Shown here: piece after piece, positions 1 through 10,845 of the stretch
Layout: every line of letters begins with the position of its first letter
Position numbering within the stretch: the first letter of the stretch is position 1
Made by a program: the position numbers and the translations under genes
The notes under the pieces: model-generated
What the model saw: the letters and a program-made list of their open reading frames with translations, nothing else
Database searches by the model: none
What the model was told of the DNA's origin: nothing
Assembly: GCA_947579665.1 (NCBI GenBank)
Contig: OX388352.1
Span: 36,822,216-36,886,215, forward strand
Reading direction: 5' to 3'
DNA length: 64,000 nt
Source of the DNA: Sympetrum striolatum
Lineage: Eukaryota; Arthropoda; Insecta; Odonata; Libellulidae

Positions 1-785
1 GGCACTGACGCAATATGTATACATCGGCGTTTCGAAGGACCTGCTGCTGACCGACACTCTCCTGTTACCTAACCCATACGATTGTGACCACTCCTAACAA
101 TTCCTAAACATTCATCAACGCTCGTAACAATTCGTATTTTGCTATCGATTTACTGCGAAACGCGAGAGTAAGGTCTAGTATGGCCTTTCACCAATCGCTT
201 GCACATAGCCTGGTAGTATCGGCGCGAATATTTAAGCGTCTTGCGTCAACGGATTTTATTTTTGACAAAAGATAGTTAAATAGACATACGTTGAATCATA
301 GGATAATTTATATTTTTACTTGTCTAGAATATCTCATTTTTGTTTCTATTATTTCGGTGTATTTTTCTTTCCGCAATATTTTGGTGCTTACATTTATCCC
401 TTTATCAAAGCTTTTTATTATTTACGTGTCGGATCTAAATCTAAAAATTACTCCATTTTTGCTTAATTGATCTGCGACATTCCTATTTGCAATCGATTTA
501 ATGTGAGATACGATAGTAAGGTCTATTATGCTACATATCACCATTTGTTTACTCATCCCCAAATAATAGTGCGAATATTTAGGTTTTTCACATTAAAGGA
601 TATTATTTATGCAAAAACGATATTTTAAATAGACCTATACTTGTCTATAATCTCCAATATTTATTTGTATTATCTCGGCGCAATTATTACTTTTTTAATT
701 TTTGGTAATTACATTCATCCGTTTATTGAAGCTCTTTTATAATTACGCATCGAAACTTAACCTAATTTCCGCTTAACTAATCGGT
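1..785 (+). repeat. Long terminal-repeat family, copy A, with internal tandem duplication
   Basis: The sequence from position 1 reappears reverse-complemented at 7,275-7,525 and 10,245-10,845, and in the same orientation at 14,824-15,215. Shared landmarks are cgtttcgaaggacctg, ctctcctgntacctaaccca and gctatcgatttactg. The outer end of this copy lies left of the window, because the other copies continue past the ggcactgacg that opens it. Inside the copy, about 131-475 is repeated at about 481-785; both halves share atcgattta, a (gt)aaggtct(a) motif, gcgaatattta and a matching 3' tail. Subterminal tandem repeats of this kind are common in long-TIR DNA transposons. No coding sequence is seen. 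Confidence 0.75.
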
Positions 786-954
786 TTAAAACGAAAAATC
801 TTGATTATATATTTTATTTGCACATTTACGTTTACATGCATTACGTTTGTAATCGCGTAATTTATTTACTTTATAGAATAACTAGTTTATTCAGTACTGT
901 TTCTCAAGTCAACTAACGAAAAGGAGTAAATTGATTTAACGATTCAGTGAATTC

Positions 955-1236
955 AAAATATGGTATGGACATGCTTTCAAAATTGATGACAACAAGAAAG
1001 TAAAACAAGTGCTGGAAGTTAAAGTTCAGGGAAAATGTGGAAGGGGTGGACCGAGAATATCCTGGGAAGATGGAATTGAGAGGATGGGAAACCAGAGGGG
1101 CAAAAAACCGAATGAGAAGAGGAGAATGATGAGATATTGAACAGAATCGAGGGAATGGGTGGAGAAGAAGAGATGATGGGCTGAGGCAGCCTCTCCGACG
1201 CTGAAAGGCAGAAAGGGGAAGAAGAAGAATTCAAAA
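955..1236 (+). pseudogene. LINE reverse-transcriptase ORF, C-terminal tail remnant
   Basis: One plus-strand frame from 961 reads W-Y-G-H-A-F-K and continues through KQVLEVKVQGKCGRGGPRIS and WEDGIERMG to a stop near 1,138. The pattern 'W-x-GH ... G-R-GRPR ... W' is the usual extreme C-terminus of ORF2 proteins of several insect LINE families, after the reverse transcriptase. A purine-rich tail (ggggaagaagaagaattc) ends the fragment, as expected for a retrotransposon 3' end. The frame is short, has lost the polymerase domain and carries a premature stop, so it is a 5'-truncated, non-functional copy. It sits just inside terminal-repeat copy A. Confidence 0.6.
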
Positions 1237-2699
1237 TATATTGTCAAAAAATTACATTTTTGATTTTCATAGGAAAGGATTTTTTAAATATTGTCTCATT
1301 TGGTCTATAAATTAATTTAATTTTAATTTTTAATTGGTAATTAAGTTTAACAATTTATTACCGATGATTTAACACTTGATTATTACATTTTATTTATTAA
1401 TATGCATTATTGATATAATTCCATTGAAGATAAATTTCCTGCTGTATAGCCAGATCCAATTCTTTAAGAAATATTAGAGAAATACATGACATATCTATAT
1501 ATGTAAAATAAAGTGTAGGTGTGTATGTTTGCTAAAAACTCGAGAACCGAGAGTTACAAAAGTTTGTAATTTTCTACATTATTAAACGTCGACCCTGTGC
1601 AGAGTATAGGCCACTTTTTATGAAGTGCTGCAAAAATACTTGCTTTAAGTCTCTTTCATGACTGCTGTTCGTGTTTAACTATGCTTTACCATAATGCATA
1701 TAAGAAATTCTTTAAATCAATGCATGAAGAGTGTATCTCAGTAGGTAGTTTGTAACGTATATTCTATCATTTAAATAAATTTCACTTAAAAAATCGAAAC
1801 AATATTTTCATTGGTGATTGCTCATGCTAAGGATACTTCCTCATTTCAGATTTCAGCCAGAACTTCAAACTTTTTAGTATGAATGTAAAACTAAGTTCAT
1901 TGCTTCTATATATAATTTTTTACTTCTGCAGAAATAGAGCAATATTAGTCCATGAAACATTCTCATGAAATACCCTATACTCACGTAAGCTCATACGGTT
2001 CATTTATTTTTCTACAGTGAATTGACTATCAGCAACTTTCTAAAGAAATGCAGGTTTTATCACTGAAAGTCAAATCTCACTTGCTCAAAATTTTGTAATT
2101 AAATCTGACTGCAGCATACATCCTACCTATCTTCAGTTAATGACAACAAAGCATTAAGCCAAGCATCTCGCGGATTTTACCAATACTTGCATGAAGGGAA
2201 CTCCCAGGGGGCTTTCTTGCCTACCTGATGCAGTCAAAATTACCAGTGCTCTTTCTAATTTTAGCAGTTACTACTTCCTGCCTTGAGTAACAAGTGATTT
2301 GAATCCTTAAAGAAATTAAAATTAACATCCTGTATAACTATGGCAATGCACTTCAGTGAGTTGTCTCAGGATAATAAGCATACACCAAATGCTGTAATCT
2401 TCCTCCTTCGATGTTCAGCCCATACATCGCTGTCAATAGAGTGACGTCATGCAATAGCCTAGCTAACAGCTGAGACTACCTCCTCTCTTTACTCACCTTG
2501 CCCCTCAGTTAACAACAATACTAACCAAAGATTCATTTTCTAGATATACTGATTGGAGAGTACATCTATCATCCGCATTCCATATCACTCTATAATTGTT
2601 ATGGAGTGAATTCACACTTTGAAACATTTTCTATCATTAAGTACATATCTGTAAATGTACCTATATATGTGCTGCACACATTTTTGACTTTGAGCCAGA
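1237..2699. other. AT-rich stretch with no recognised gene
   Basis: All six frames are broken by frequent stops. I found no family motif, no obvious inverted repeat and no long tandem repeat. It lies between copies A and B of the terminal-repeat family and may be interior of that element. Confidence 0.4.
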
Positions 2700-3060
2700 T
2701 TTGAGGGCCATCTATATGTGGTACTGTGTACTATTGCACTAATTCTTTAATTCCATCTTAAGTATGGATTGCAGTGATATTCTGGCAATTTCTCTGATAG
2801 TAGGAGTAATCATTCCTTTTGATCATTACTACAATTCCACTAAGTTTTAAATGGGCGAAGAAGCAATTGAATGAGATTTATTGATATTCATACTGGACCT
2901 CATGACTGACATACAACAATGGAAGAGGAAACGATTTGAACTTTGAATCAACTTCATTGATTTAAATCATACCAGAGGCATTCTATTTCTTAATTGTGGA
3001 AGGAAATTCTCTAAGATTGCACAAAATGCAAATCTCTCTATGATAACGGAGATGATGGGA
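2700..3060 (+). repeat. Diverged direct repeat, first copy (partner at 8,560-8,880)
   Basis: This stretch aligns by eye with 8,560-8,880 in the same orientation, at roughly 65-75% identity with small indels. Matching islands are ctgatagtaggagtaatc with ctgaaagtagccgtaatc, gggcgaagaagcaattga with ggacgaagaagcgatcga, and aatgcaaatctctct with aatgcgaatctctct. One copy lies between terminal repeats A and B and the other between B and C, so both may be interiors of related elements. Short peptide-like runs appear in both copies, but in different frames and with stops. No protein family is recognised. Confidence 0.5.
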
Positions 3061-4828
3061 AACACCCAATAAGAAGTAATCTAATTCATCCAGTCCTTGT
3101 AAAGGTTTGAAATTTTTACCATTTCCTCACAAATATTGGAAGAGTAAGTATCCTCTATACTCAGAATTCCCAATTGATTTCATTCCTCCAGCAATACTAT
3201 ATAGAACATATCATCTGACTTAAAAAAAATATTTTCAGACATTGGAGGCTGACATCATTCACAGGGACAATACCAATTGTTGTTCCTCTTGATTGTATAT
3301 TTTTTAACAGATTGTTCTTAAATAAATTGTTCATTAATTCAAGGTATACTTCTTGAATAAAGTAAATAGATTTCATTAGTTTATCATCAGCATTTTCAAC
3401 ATCAAACCTTTTCCATAGAAGATGGAAATAAAGTCTTTTGTATGTATGTATGTATGTATTTAATAATCAATTAGAAAATTCACTATTATATTATCTTTAA
3501 AATAAAATTTCTGTGATGAATATATTTCATTATTTGCAAAATAGAAAACTCTAAGTTTATAAAATAGTTACATGCCATTATTTCCCTCCATGTAGTATAT
3601 TGCTCTCTATCTCTAGCATGATAATAAGCTATGATTGAAATTTTACCTTTGAATAAGTTGAATACTAATATATTTGAGAATTATTTGGAATAAATGTCAA
3701 AGAGGACAGAACATCTTATGTTAAGGTATGTGATTTGTTATAAATGAATATACATTTTTGCATGTATTTTAAGGATAGGACAAATATTTTTACTTTCTTC
3801 AATAGTGAATTTTCAAATATCCAACAAGTAATTCATCTCTGATTTCGGCAGTTTTATCACAACTATATTTTTAATCTGGTTTACTAAAGAACTGTGATCA
3901 ATTTTATAAGTTATTTTATAATCGTATCAACAGCACAGATAAAACTAAAGCTATAGCTCAGTATGATTTTAGAATTCACTCCTTACACTTTTTTATCATT
4001 GTATAATGCAATCATTAATCCTTTTCATCTCTCCTTTGGTATTGCAAATTTAAGCAACTAAATCAGCTCTATTAACAATGAAAACACCAGGTGTGTAAAG
4101 TAGGCATTTCCATGAAACTTAGTTGAAAACTGGAAATGCTTTCTTCCAGACACACAATTTGACCTATTAAAATTTTGAATCAGTTAAAATGTGTGCTAAG
4201 AGCTGACCATCATTTCCTAATCCAACATGTTGTGGCATTTAAGTAATTACTCATACTTAATTTTAGCTCTTAAGCAGTGTGTGGCAAGATAGAGAATGAT
4301 CAATTCAAACATACAGCTATTAACACAACAAATAATTACTGCATTAATGCAAAAGACAAATAACTGTAGTAATTGAGCCATGTAGCCAATGACACACAGA
4401 GATTAGAGGAGATTCATATTGCTGCTTTGCATGTTGACTCTCTCAGTTGTGTCAATAGGACAGAACATGATCAGGGTAAACAAGAGAGTATGCTAACAAT
4501 CATAGAGGTTATTAAAAATTGGATGTTCTTACTTCCCTCTGGATTAATAATAATGGTTTACATCTTTGTTACAAGGAATGTGATGGGTGCTCTGAGCTAA
4601 TTTGATGATGCTGAATCTGAAAATGAAATCAGTAATTTCCCCTAAGAGCTCAGATTTTTGTAATATGCTAAAGCCTTTTTCCCAAATTCCTTCAAAAAGC
4701 TGATGCCTACTTACTCTTTCATAGCTAATTATTTGTTATAGACAAATAATTAAATTTGTTTAAATTAAAATAAATTAAATACTTAAAAGGGGTCATATTA
4801 CATGCACAGAAACTTATGCATGTATGTA
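3061..4828. other. AT-rich stretch, no recognised gene; short TATG microsatellite
   Basis: The only simple feature is a tetranucleotide run (tatg) at about 3,440-3,459. A 75-codon open stretch at 4,373-4,600 has no initiator context and no recognisable motif, and I do not regard it as a gene. Confidence 0.4.
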
Positions 4829-4905
4829 CACTCCTGGCCAAAATTAATGCAGCACCTCCCTAGCGATCCTTACGGCCGGTGCTGCGTTAATTTTGGCCAG
4901 GACTG
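4829..4905. mobile_element. Tiny Tc1/mariner-type MITE (77 bp) with TA duplication
   Basis: The two ends, cactcctggccaaaattaat and its inverse at 4,879-4,905, form terminal inverted repeats of 27 bp with two mismatches around a core of about 23 bp. A TA dinucleotide lies directly outside each end (4,827-4,828 and 4,906-4,907), the target duplication typical of Tc1/mariner transposition. The terminus resembles the CAGTCCTGGCCAAAATTAA type of Tc1-like ends, which I know from memory and could not check. It has no coding capacity and can only have moved with a transposase supplied from elsewhere. Confidence 0.75.
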
Positions 4906-4911
4906 TACATA

Positions 4912-7270
4912 GGTATATTCCATTTTTTCAGGCTGTAAATCATACAATTTTAACATAAAAAAACATAGCTTAGATCAACAAGATGAAATATTTTGTTGAC
5001 CACAATTTTAATTTTCTTTAAAATTAAGCACACTCAGCTACACACTGTCTCCTGTCCACTCAGCTTTGCTTACCATTAGAATAATACCAATCATGGAGCC
5101 CTCAACACAGGATTTGGGTAATGAATGGATTTAAAGGGGTGGAGGGCCCTAGCTGGATGACCCTCACTGGAGGGATCAAGGAAAAATCATATGGCTTGCC
5201 AAACATGAATCTTTCTCAATCGTTGCATGGTAAGTGATTTCTCAAAGGAATGGGCATAGAAGGGTTCAAGTGGTGCTTTAAACCCTGATGATAAGGATCT
5301 AATGAGAGTGTCAGACATATGTCAGGAGGGCAAACTAAGCAGGAGGGCGTGGGTGTAGTAGAAGAGGGAGTAAGACTTTAGGTGTTGCATGAGTTTGGAA
5401 GTTGTTTGCTATAAGGAAAATTATACAATGAATAATTGAAACAGTGAACACCTTAAGTTTTTGTTTTTTCCTTGAACCTTCGAGCCAAAATCTCACATAT
5501 GGCTTAGAAGTGCAATTACTGTGTTCTTTTCCAACAAATATAATCGTGTTGTGACTTGCATTGCAGAATTGGGTTAATTATCATGGCTCCAAAAACAATG
5601 TATATACTAATTAAATTCATACGAAAAACATGCCTTACGTGTGTGTAAATAGCGCTGTTCTTTTTTGTTAAATTTGTGGAAAGTTAACTCTTAAATACCA
5701 AAGACGGTGACTAGCTCCGCTTGTGGAGAGGTGCTTTTACTTAACACATTTAAGTAAAAGTTATGTAAAGTAACGCAGAAAGTCGGGGGGGGGGTGTTGG
5801 AGTGGGTGGAGGAAGGTGTTTCTTAGTTTGAAATTACTTTTATATCATTCATTCCTTTTATTCTTTTCCGTAGTGACACTTTCTCAACCTTTCATAATCG
5901 TAATGAACGCCTTCTCTTGCACAGAAGTCGAGAAAGAAATAAATGAATATAATAGAAAGATCACCATATTATTCCAGGTAGGAATTTTTCTGGGGAAGTT
6001 ATGTTATATATGCGAGTTTTTAATATGAAATCGTATTTTAAAACTGCGTATTTTTTGTGGTATAAAGACACAAACTCGAAATTTATGAAAAATATTTTTT
6101 TTTTAACTCTTGGGCCCCGGGCCCTCCGGCACTGAACCTGCATAGAGAGAAACAATGCATTGGCTATTGCATTTTTACCTTGATTTTTGATTCATTTTCA
6201 TGCCATAATTAGAATAGGAGCAGCGCGTGTTCTCTACTAACTACTGCTAAATATTGGAAAATACGGTATTTTTTGGTTTTTTCGGATCTGAGGTTGTTGG
6301 ACAATAATACTTCACATAATTGGAATCCCAAAAAGTCCTATAACGATCAAGTACTTTACTTCGTGTTGCAGAAAAATATTCAATTTGTAAAATGAACATT
6401 TTTCCTGTAATTAATAAAATTACTTAGATATTCTTCATGAAGACCAGGTCCAACTTAGAAAAGAGTAATATCAATCTTATCCTATTTTCATACCGTTGTG
6501 CTCCGAAGACATAGACACAAACCCCGATGTGTCCGACCCGATCGGCTGAATCTCACTTGTTTGGGGGTAGGCACCAAAGAGCTCACGCGATATTAGGTTC
6601 TGTAATGGTTTTGTATTCACGTGAATATATACACAACCCTCAACGGAGCAGCACAGTCTCCGGCTGCTTCTCAGAATCGTCTGATCCTGCCTACATTTGC
6701 ATAGGGTTTATATACAACATCCTCATCTCAAGCATACTCACTCACACACCCCAAAAATGGTTTTCATCCTTGGTCGCGTTTCCGGTAGTTGGCTTGCCGC
6801 CCCCTGCGACCCTTATTCATCCAAAGTGTCCTATCGTTTTGACACACCCAAAAATCTTTAGATGCCATAACCTTCTCCTTCTTTTCTACAATCCAAGTTC
6901 CATAAAAACTTCCCAACCCAGCATTCGTGCGTCTCCGCACATGTGGACTAAAATTGTAATGCATGGCACATACACAGCAATACTTTCGAATCAGCAATTC
7001 ATACCTTAATTCCATACTCATACATCAATTACTCATTAAATAAAATTTACGGGTCCGGTTTAATTTTCATTCATATATTTAAAGAAATTATAATTTAAAA
7101 TTCAAAATATAAATTAGTTATAGTGATTTTATTCTTCGTAATTAATTTAAAAGAGGCACGAATTGAAATAAAAATATTAATATACATTTTATTCTTGGTA
7201 AACTTAGATTTAGAGCCATGTTGTTGACTTGGAATGTCATTTATGATGAGTAATCTCAATAATTTAGATA
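4912..7270. other. No recognised gene; poly-G run
   Basis: Contains a run of about 10 G near 5,786-5,795 and a small GGGCCC-rich patch near 6,112-6,123. The longest open stretch (6,527-7,009, 160 codons) begins in a low-complexity context and shows no domain or family signature. Its composition is like that of the surrounding non-coding DNA, so I leave it uncalled. Confidence 0.35.
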
Positions 7271-7274
7271 AATA

Positions 7275-7525
7275 CGAATTGATACGAACGTTGACGAATG
7301 ACTAGGAATTGTGACGAGTAGTCACAATCCTATGGGTTAGATATCAGGAGAGTGTCGATCAGGTCCTTCGAAACGCCAATATTTACATTCGTATTGCGTC
7401 AGTGCCTCGTTCGCGCGCTCACTTGAACCACTGGAATAATTAATGATTCCCACGTCTCTCTACTCCTCGCGAGCTATTCTTGTCGCGCAGTATTGAGAAA
7501 TTTACACACTTTCACTGATATTTCA
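7275..7525 (-). repeat. Terminal-repeat family, copy B
   Basis: Reverse complement of the start of the window (copy A) and colinear with copy C. It includes tcacaatcctatgggtta, ccttcgaaacgcc, gcgtcagtgcctcgttcgcg and cacttgaaccactgga. Copies B and C stay similar rightwards to cactttcac(t/c)gata and then diverge. This puts the outer end of the family near 7,525. Copy B lacks most of the inner part seen in A and C. A and B face each other as inverted ends about 7.5 kb apart. Confidence 0.75.
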
Positions 7526-9533
7526 AAGCGAAGTGTTATGGAATTATATCCAAAGTTTCCTGTTTGTGGTTGGACAGGATTATTAAAAAATTGAAAAAAA
7601 TGCTCTTGTTTCTCACAAACCAATTTTATTTTTCTCTTAGATTTTTTTAATTGTATAGAAATATTTAGGACATTTGAGCTTAGGGGAAACAGTTAACCAT
7701 TCAGAATTAGAATTCTTAAGCAAATGGTCTTCCATATTAAAAAGTCAATGCCTATATTTTAATTTATATTATAATAAAATTCAAAGGGATATCATAGGAA
7801 GAGCAAATGGGGACGTCTAACCCTCTTAAACATATATTTATAATAGACCAAGGACCATTGTTTTCGATGACTGTCCCACAATTTTTTGACACTTGTGTGC
7901 AGCACAGTCAATATGATAAGCAATTCTTATATGTTCTTTATTCAAAGGCGATGCAGTTCAAGATGGAATATCACTAACGTGTTCTTAACAAAACTTCACT
8001 GGCGAGGCTAGGAAACGAAAGGGACTTAAAGTAGGAATATTATTAACATGAAGAAAATAATTTTCACTCGTACTATTTTCCAACGCATATTCTTGAAAGT
8101 GTTTTGAAGGTCGCTTTGAAGGCTTGAAAAGCCCGCATGTGGCCCAAAAGTCGGATATTCAAAAAGTCTGCTCTAATACGGCTTTAGGAGGAGGATTAAA
8201 GGATGACGAAAAGCACTAAATGAATGGTTGTTGATAAACTGGTATTCTCCTAAGACGACGGCGTCGTTACTACGTAGTGGTCTACTACTACAAATTTGGG
8301 TCCATTTCCTAGCGGCGTAATAAGTCACATATTGTCAGATACCCTGTTCATCATTGTTCAGTTGACAGAGTCACTTGAGTACCTCAGTATTAGCGCGGAG
8401 CGAATCCACGCTTCCAAAAATTATGTACCACTTTGGGTACTAAAATAAAATCTCGTAGATATGGCTGGGATAGGATTCTTGATGGATACCCTGAGAACCT
8501 GCATACTAATTACGATCTCTACTTCAAGACAGATTCTACAACGACTCATATTTTTTTGCGAGGAACATTGCAATAATTCATCAACTACATCGTTAGTATT
8601 AATTTCAGATTATTTGAAAATTTATCTGAAAGTAGCCGTAATCGATTTTAAATACCATTACAACAACTCCGCTATGTTTTGATGGACGAAGAAGCGATCG
8701 ATCAAAACTCATTAGTATTGTAGAACAATCTCAAACCTGACATCTAACGCTGGGAGGAAAGACTTTCTGAGCTTTTGAACAACGCTCTCTATTCAAATCG
8801 AACCAGATGCATTCTTTTTCAATTGCGGAAGAGAAATTCTCATGCGGCTCGAAAAATGCGAATCTCTCTCAGAAAACCAAAACTAAACAAAATATGAATC
8901 GTTTGATACTAGTATAAGCGTTTTTAATTCGGGTAACCCTGCTTCTAAATAACTGTGCTACAAATTTCAGCATATCGTTCACATCCAATATATTCAATAA
9001 AATATAGTCTATTTTAATCTCAAAATGGATACGAAAGCTCTTTAAATTTAAATGTGCGGAAAACCTTCGGTTTCTTAATCTGAATGGATATATTTGGATT
9101 GGAGAGGCCATTTCTGGTGAAAGAAAAACAGAATTTGCTATATGAAGATTATGTGGGTCTTCCACTGTGATTTAGTTACATGCATAAAATAGAAGATTAG
9201 AAGAATTTTCGTATATTCCTTCAAGATATCCTCTCACAGTCAATGTCTAATAATGTATTGATAAAAAAATCAAAACAGTTAAAACATGGGAAGACTCCCT
9301 AATCACCTGTTATGTTCGAAAAAAGGCCAAAAATATTTAAAAATGTAAATTTTAAGTGCGATGCGGCATGTCTTTCCATTTTCCAATTTAAATAATATTT
9401 TAAACAATTTATTTTCTGAGCATATGGAACAACTTTAGGGGGCGTCCCGAAAGAATTTCAAACTTTTCGAAAATAAGGACCACCCTAATGTGGCAGTATG
9501 AAAAAAGATGCAGTATAAATCTAAGTCAATCAC
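7526..9533. other. AT-rich interval holding the second copy of the 2,700-3,060 repeat
   Basis: The part at 8,560-8,880 is the diverged direct copy of 2,700-3,060. The rest shows no gene. A 98-codon minus-strand open stretch (8,869-9,165) has no recognised domain and lies in AT-rich sequence. Confidence 0.4.
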
Positions 9534-9968
9534 ATCGACTCAGCACAATAAAATGTACATTAGAAACACATTACAAGATACATTAAAATTATAGTAAAGC
9601 GTAGATTTCATCTCAACAAAAAAAGAAGGCAACATGAGAGTAAATTTTTATTTTAGTTTTCTCCCTTCATATTACAATCTGTCTACAATAAAGAGGGAAA
9701 TGTTGAGTATTTTTTTTCACACATCAGAAGGTGAAAATAGGAAATTACTCCTATGTTATTACTTCTATGTAATTAGTCCTTTGGTATTACTCTGTAGCGA
9801 AGCAAAAATTTGGAATACGCCTTAAGGATATGACATTTAATAATAATAATTTTATTCATCCGAAGACATGCATATGCATGTATAGTCAATCACATCGACT
9901 CAACACAATAAAATGTACATTAGAAACACATTACAGTATACATTAGAATTATAGTGAAGCATAGATTT
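9534..9968. repeat. 75-bp direct repeats flanking a 285-bp spacer
   Basis: The blocks at 9,534-9,608 and 9,894-9,968 both start agtcaatcacatcgactc and end near tagattt, with only a few differences. Just before the second block is taataataataattttattc, which in reverse complement looks like the A-rich 3' end of a LINE or SINE. The pair may mark two copies of a short retroelement or a local duplication. Confidence 0.7.
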
Positions 9969-10244
9969 TATTCCTAATGACACATTTCATCTCTTTAACA
10001 TATATAGTAACTCCGAGTAAAAAAAATAGAATCAATGTTTCTAAATCGAATATTATTTGAAAGATTGAGGTAAAATTAGTGCTTTAATTTTCTCTGTAGC
10101 ATCAGAAATAAAGGCTTAGGATAAAACATCACTTCTCCGCAAAAAAGTAAAAGGCATTTATGGAAATTGCGTAAGAATCGGCGATAGTCCCTAAATCGAC
10201 GAGAGAGGAATATGAACATCATAAATTTTTGTTATACAATGATG

Positions 10245-10845
10245 AATTAAGGAAAAATGAGCACTTTTCAGATTTACATCCGACATGTAAATATAAAAAT
10301 ACTATGATAAACCGATAAATGTATGGACCAAAATATTGCGGAAAGAAAAATACACCGAAATTATAGAAACGGAAATCAGATGTTCTAGACAAGTAAAACT
10401 TGAAATATTATTCTATAATTCAGCTTATGTGTATTTAACTATTTATTTTTGCAAAAACAACATCCGTTAACGTAAGAAACTTAAATTTTCGCGCCGCTAC
10501 TATCAGGCGATGTGTAAGCAATTGGTGAAAGGCGGCATAGTCAGGCATAGTAGACCTTATTCTCCCATCTCACAGTAAATCGATAGCAAGATACGAATTG
10601 TTACGAGCGTTGACGAATGTTTAGGAATTGTGAGGAGTAGTCACAATCCTATGGGTTAGGTATCAGGAGAGTGTCGGTCAGCAGCAGGTCCTTCGAAACG
10701 CCGATGTATACATACTGCGTCAGTGCCTCGTTCGCGCGCTCACTTGAACCACTGGAAAATGTAACGATTCCCACGCTTCTAAACTCCTCACGAGCTATGC
10801 TGGCCGCGCAGTATTAAGAAATTTAGACACTTTCACCGATAACGA
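10245..10845 (-). repeat. Terminal-repeat family, copy C
   Basis: Reverse complement of about 1-470 of copy A. It shares tttcttgcgtcaacgg-like and atttcggtgtatttttcttt landmarks in the inner part and the full outer part found in B. The outer limit is near cactttcaccgata (about 10,845). It is the longest complete copy in the window. B and C are direct repeats about 3.3 kb apart, so two right-hand ends follow a single left-hand end (A). Confidence 0.75.

Noticed and set aside
4373..4600. 75-codon frame with a hydrophobic C-terminus
   Set aside because: Needs a non-ATG start (the first ATG is followed directly by a stop in another frame) and shows no conserved motif or splice-compatible extension.
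6527..7009. Longest open frame of the window (160 codons, plus strand)
   Set aside because: No domain, no family resemblance, low-complexity start context, an overlapping minus-strand frame, and composition like the surrounding non-coding DNA.
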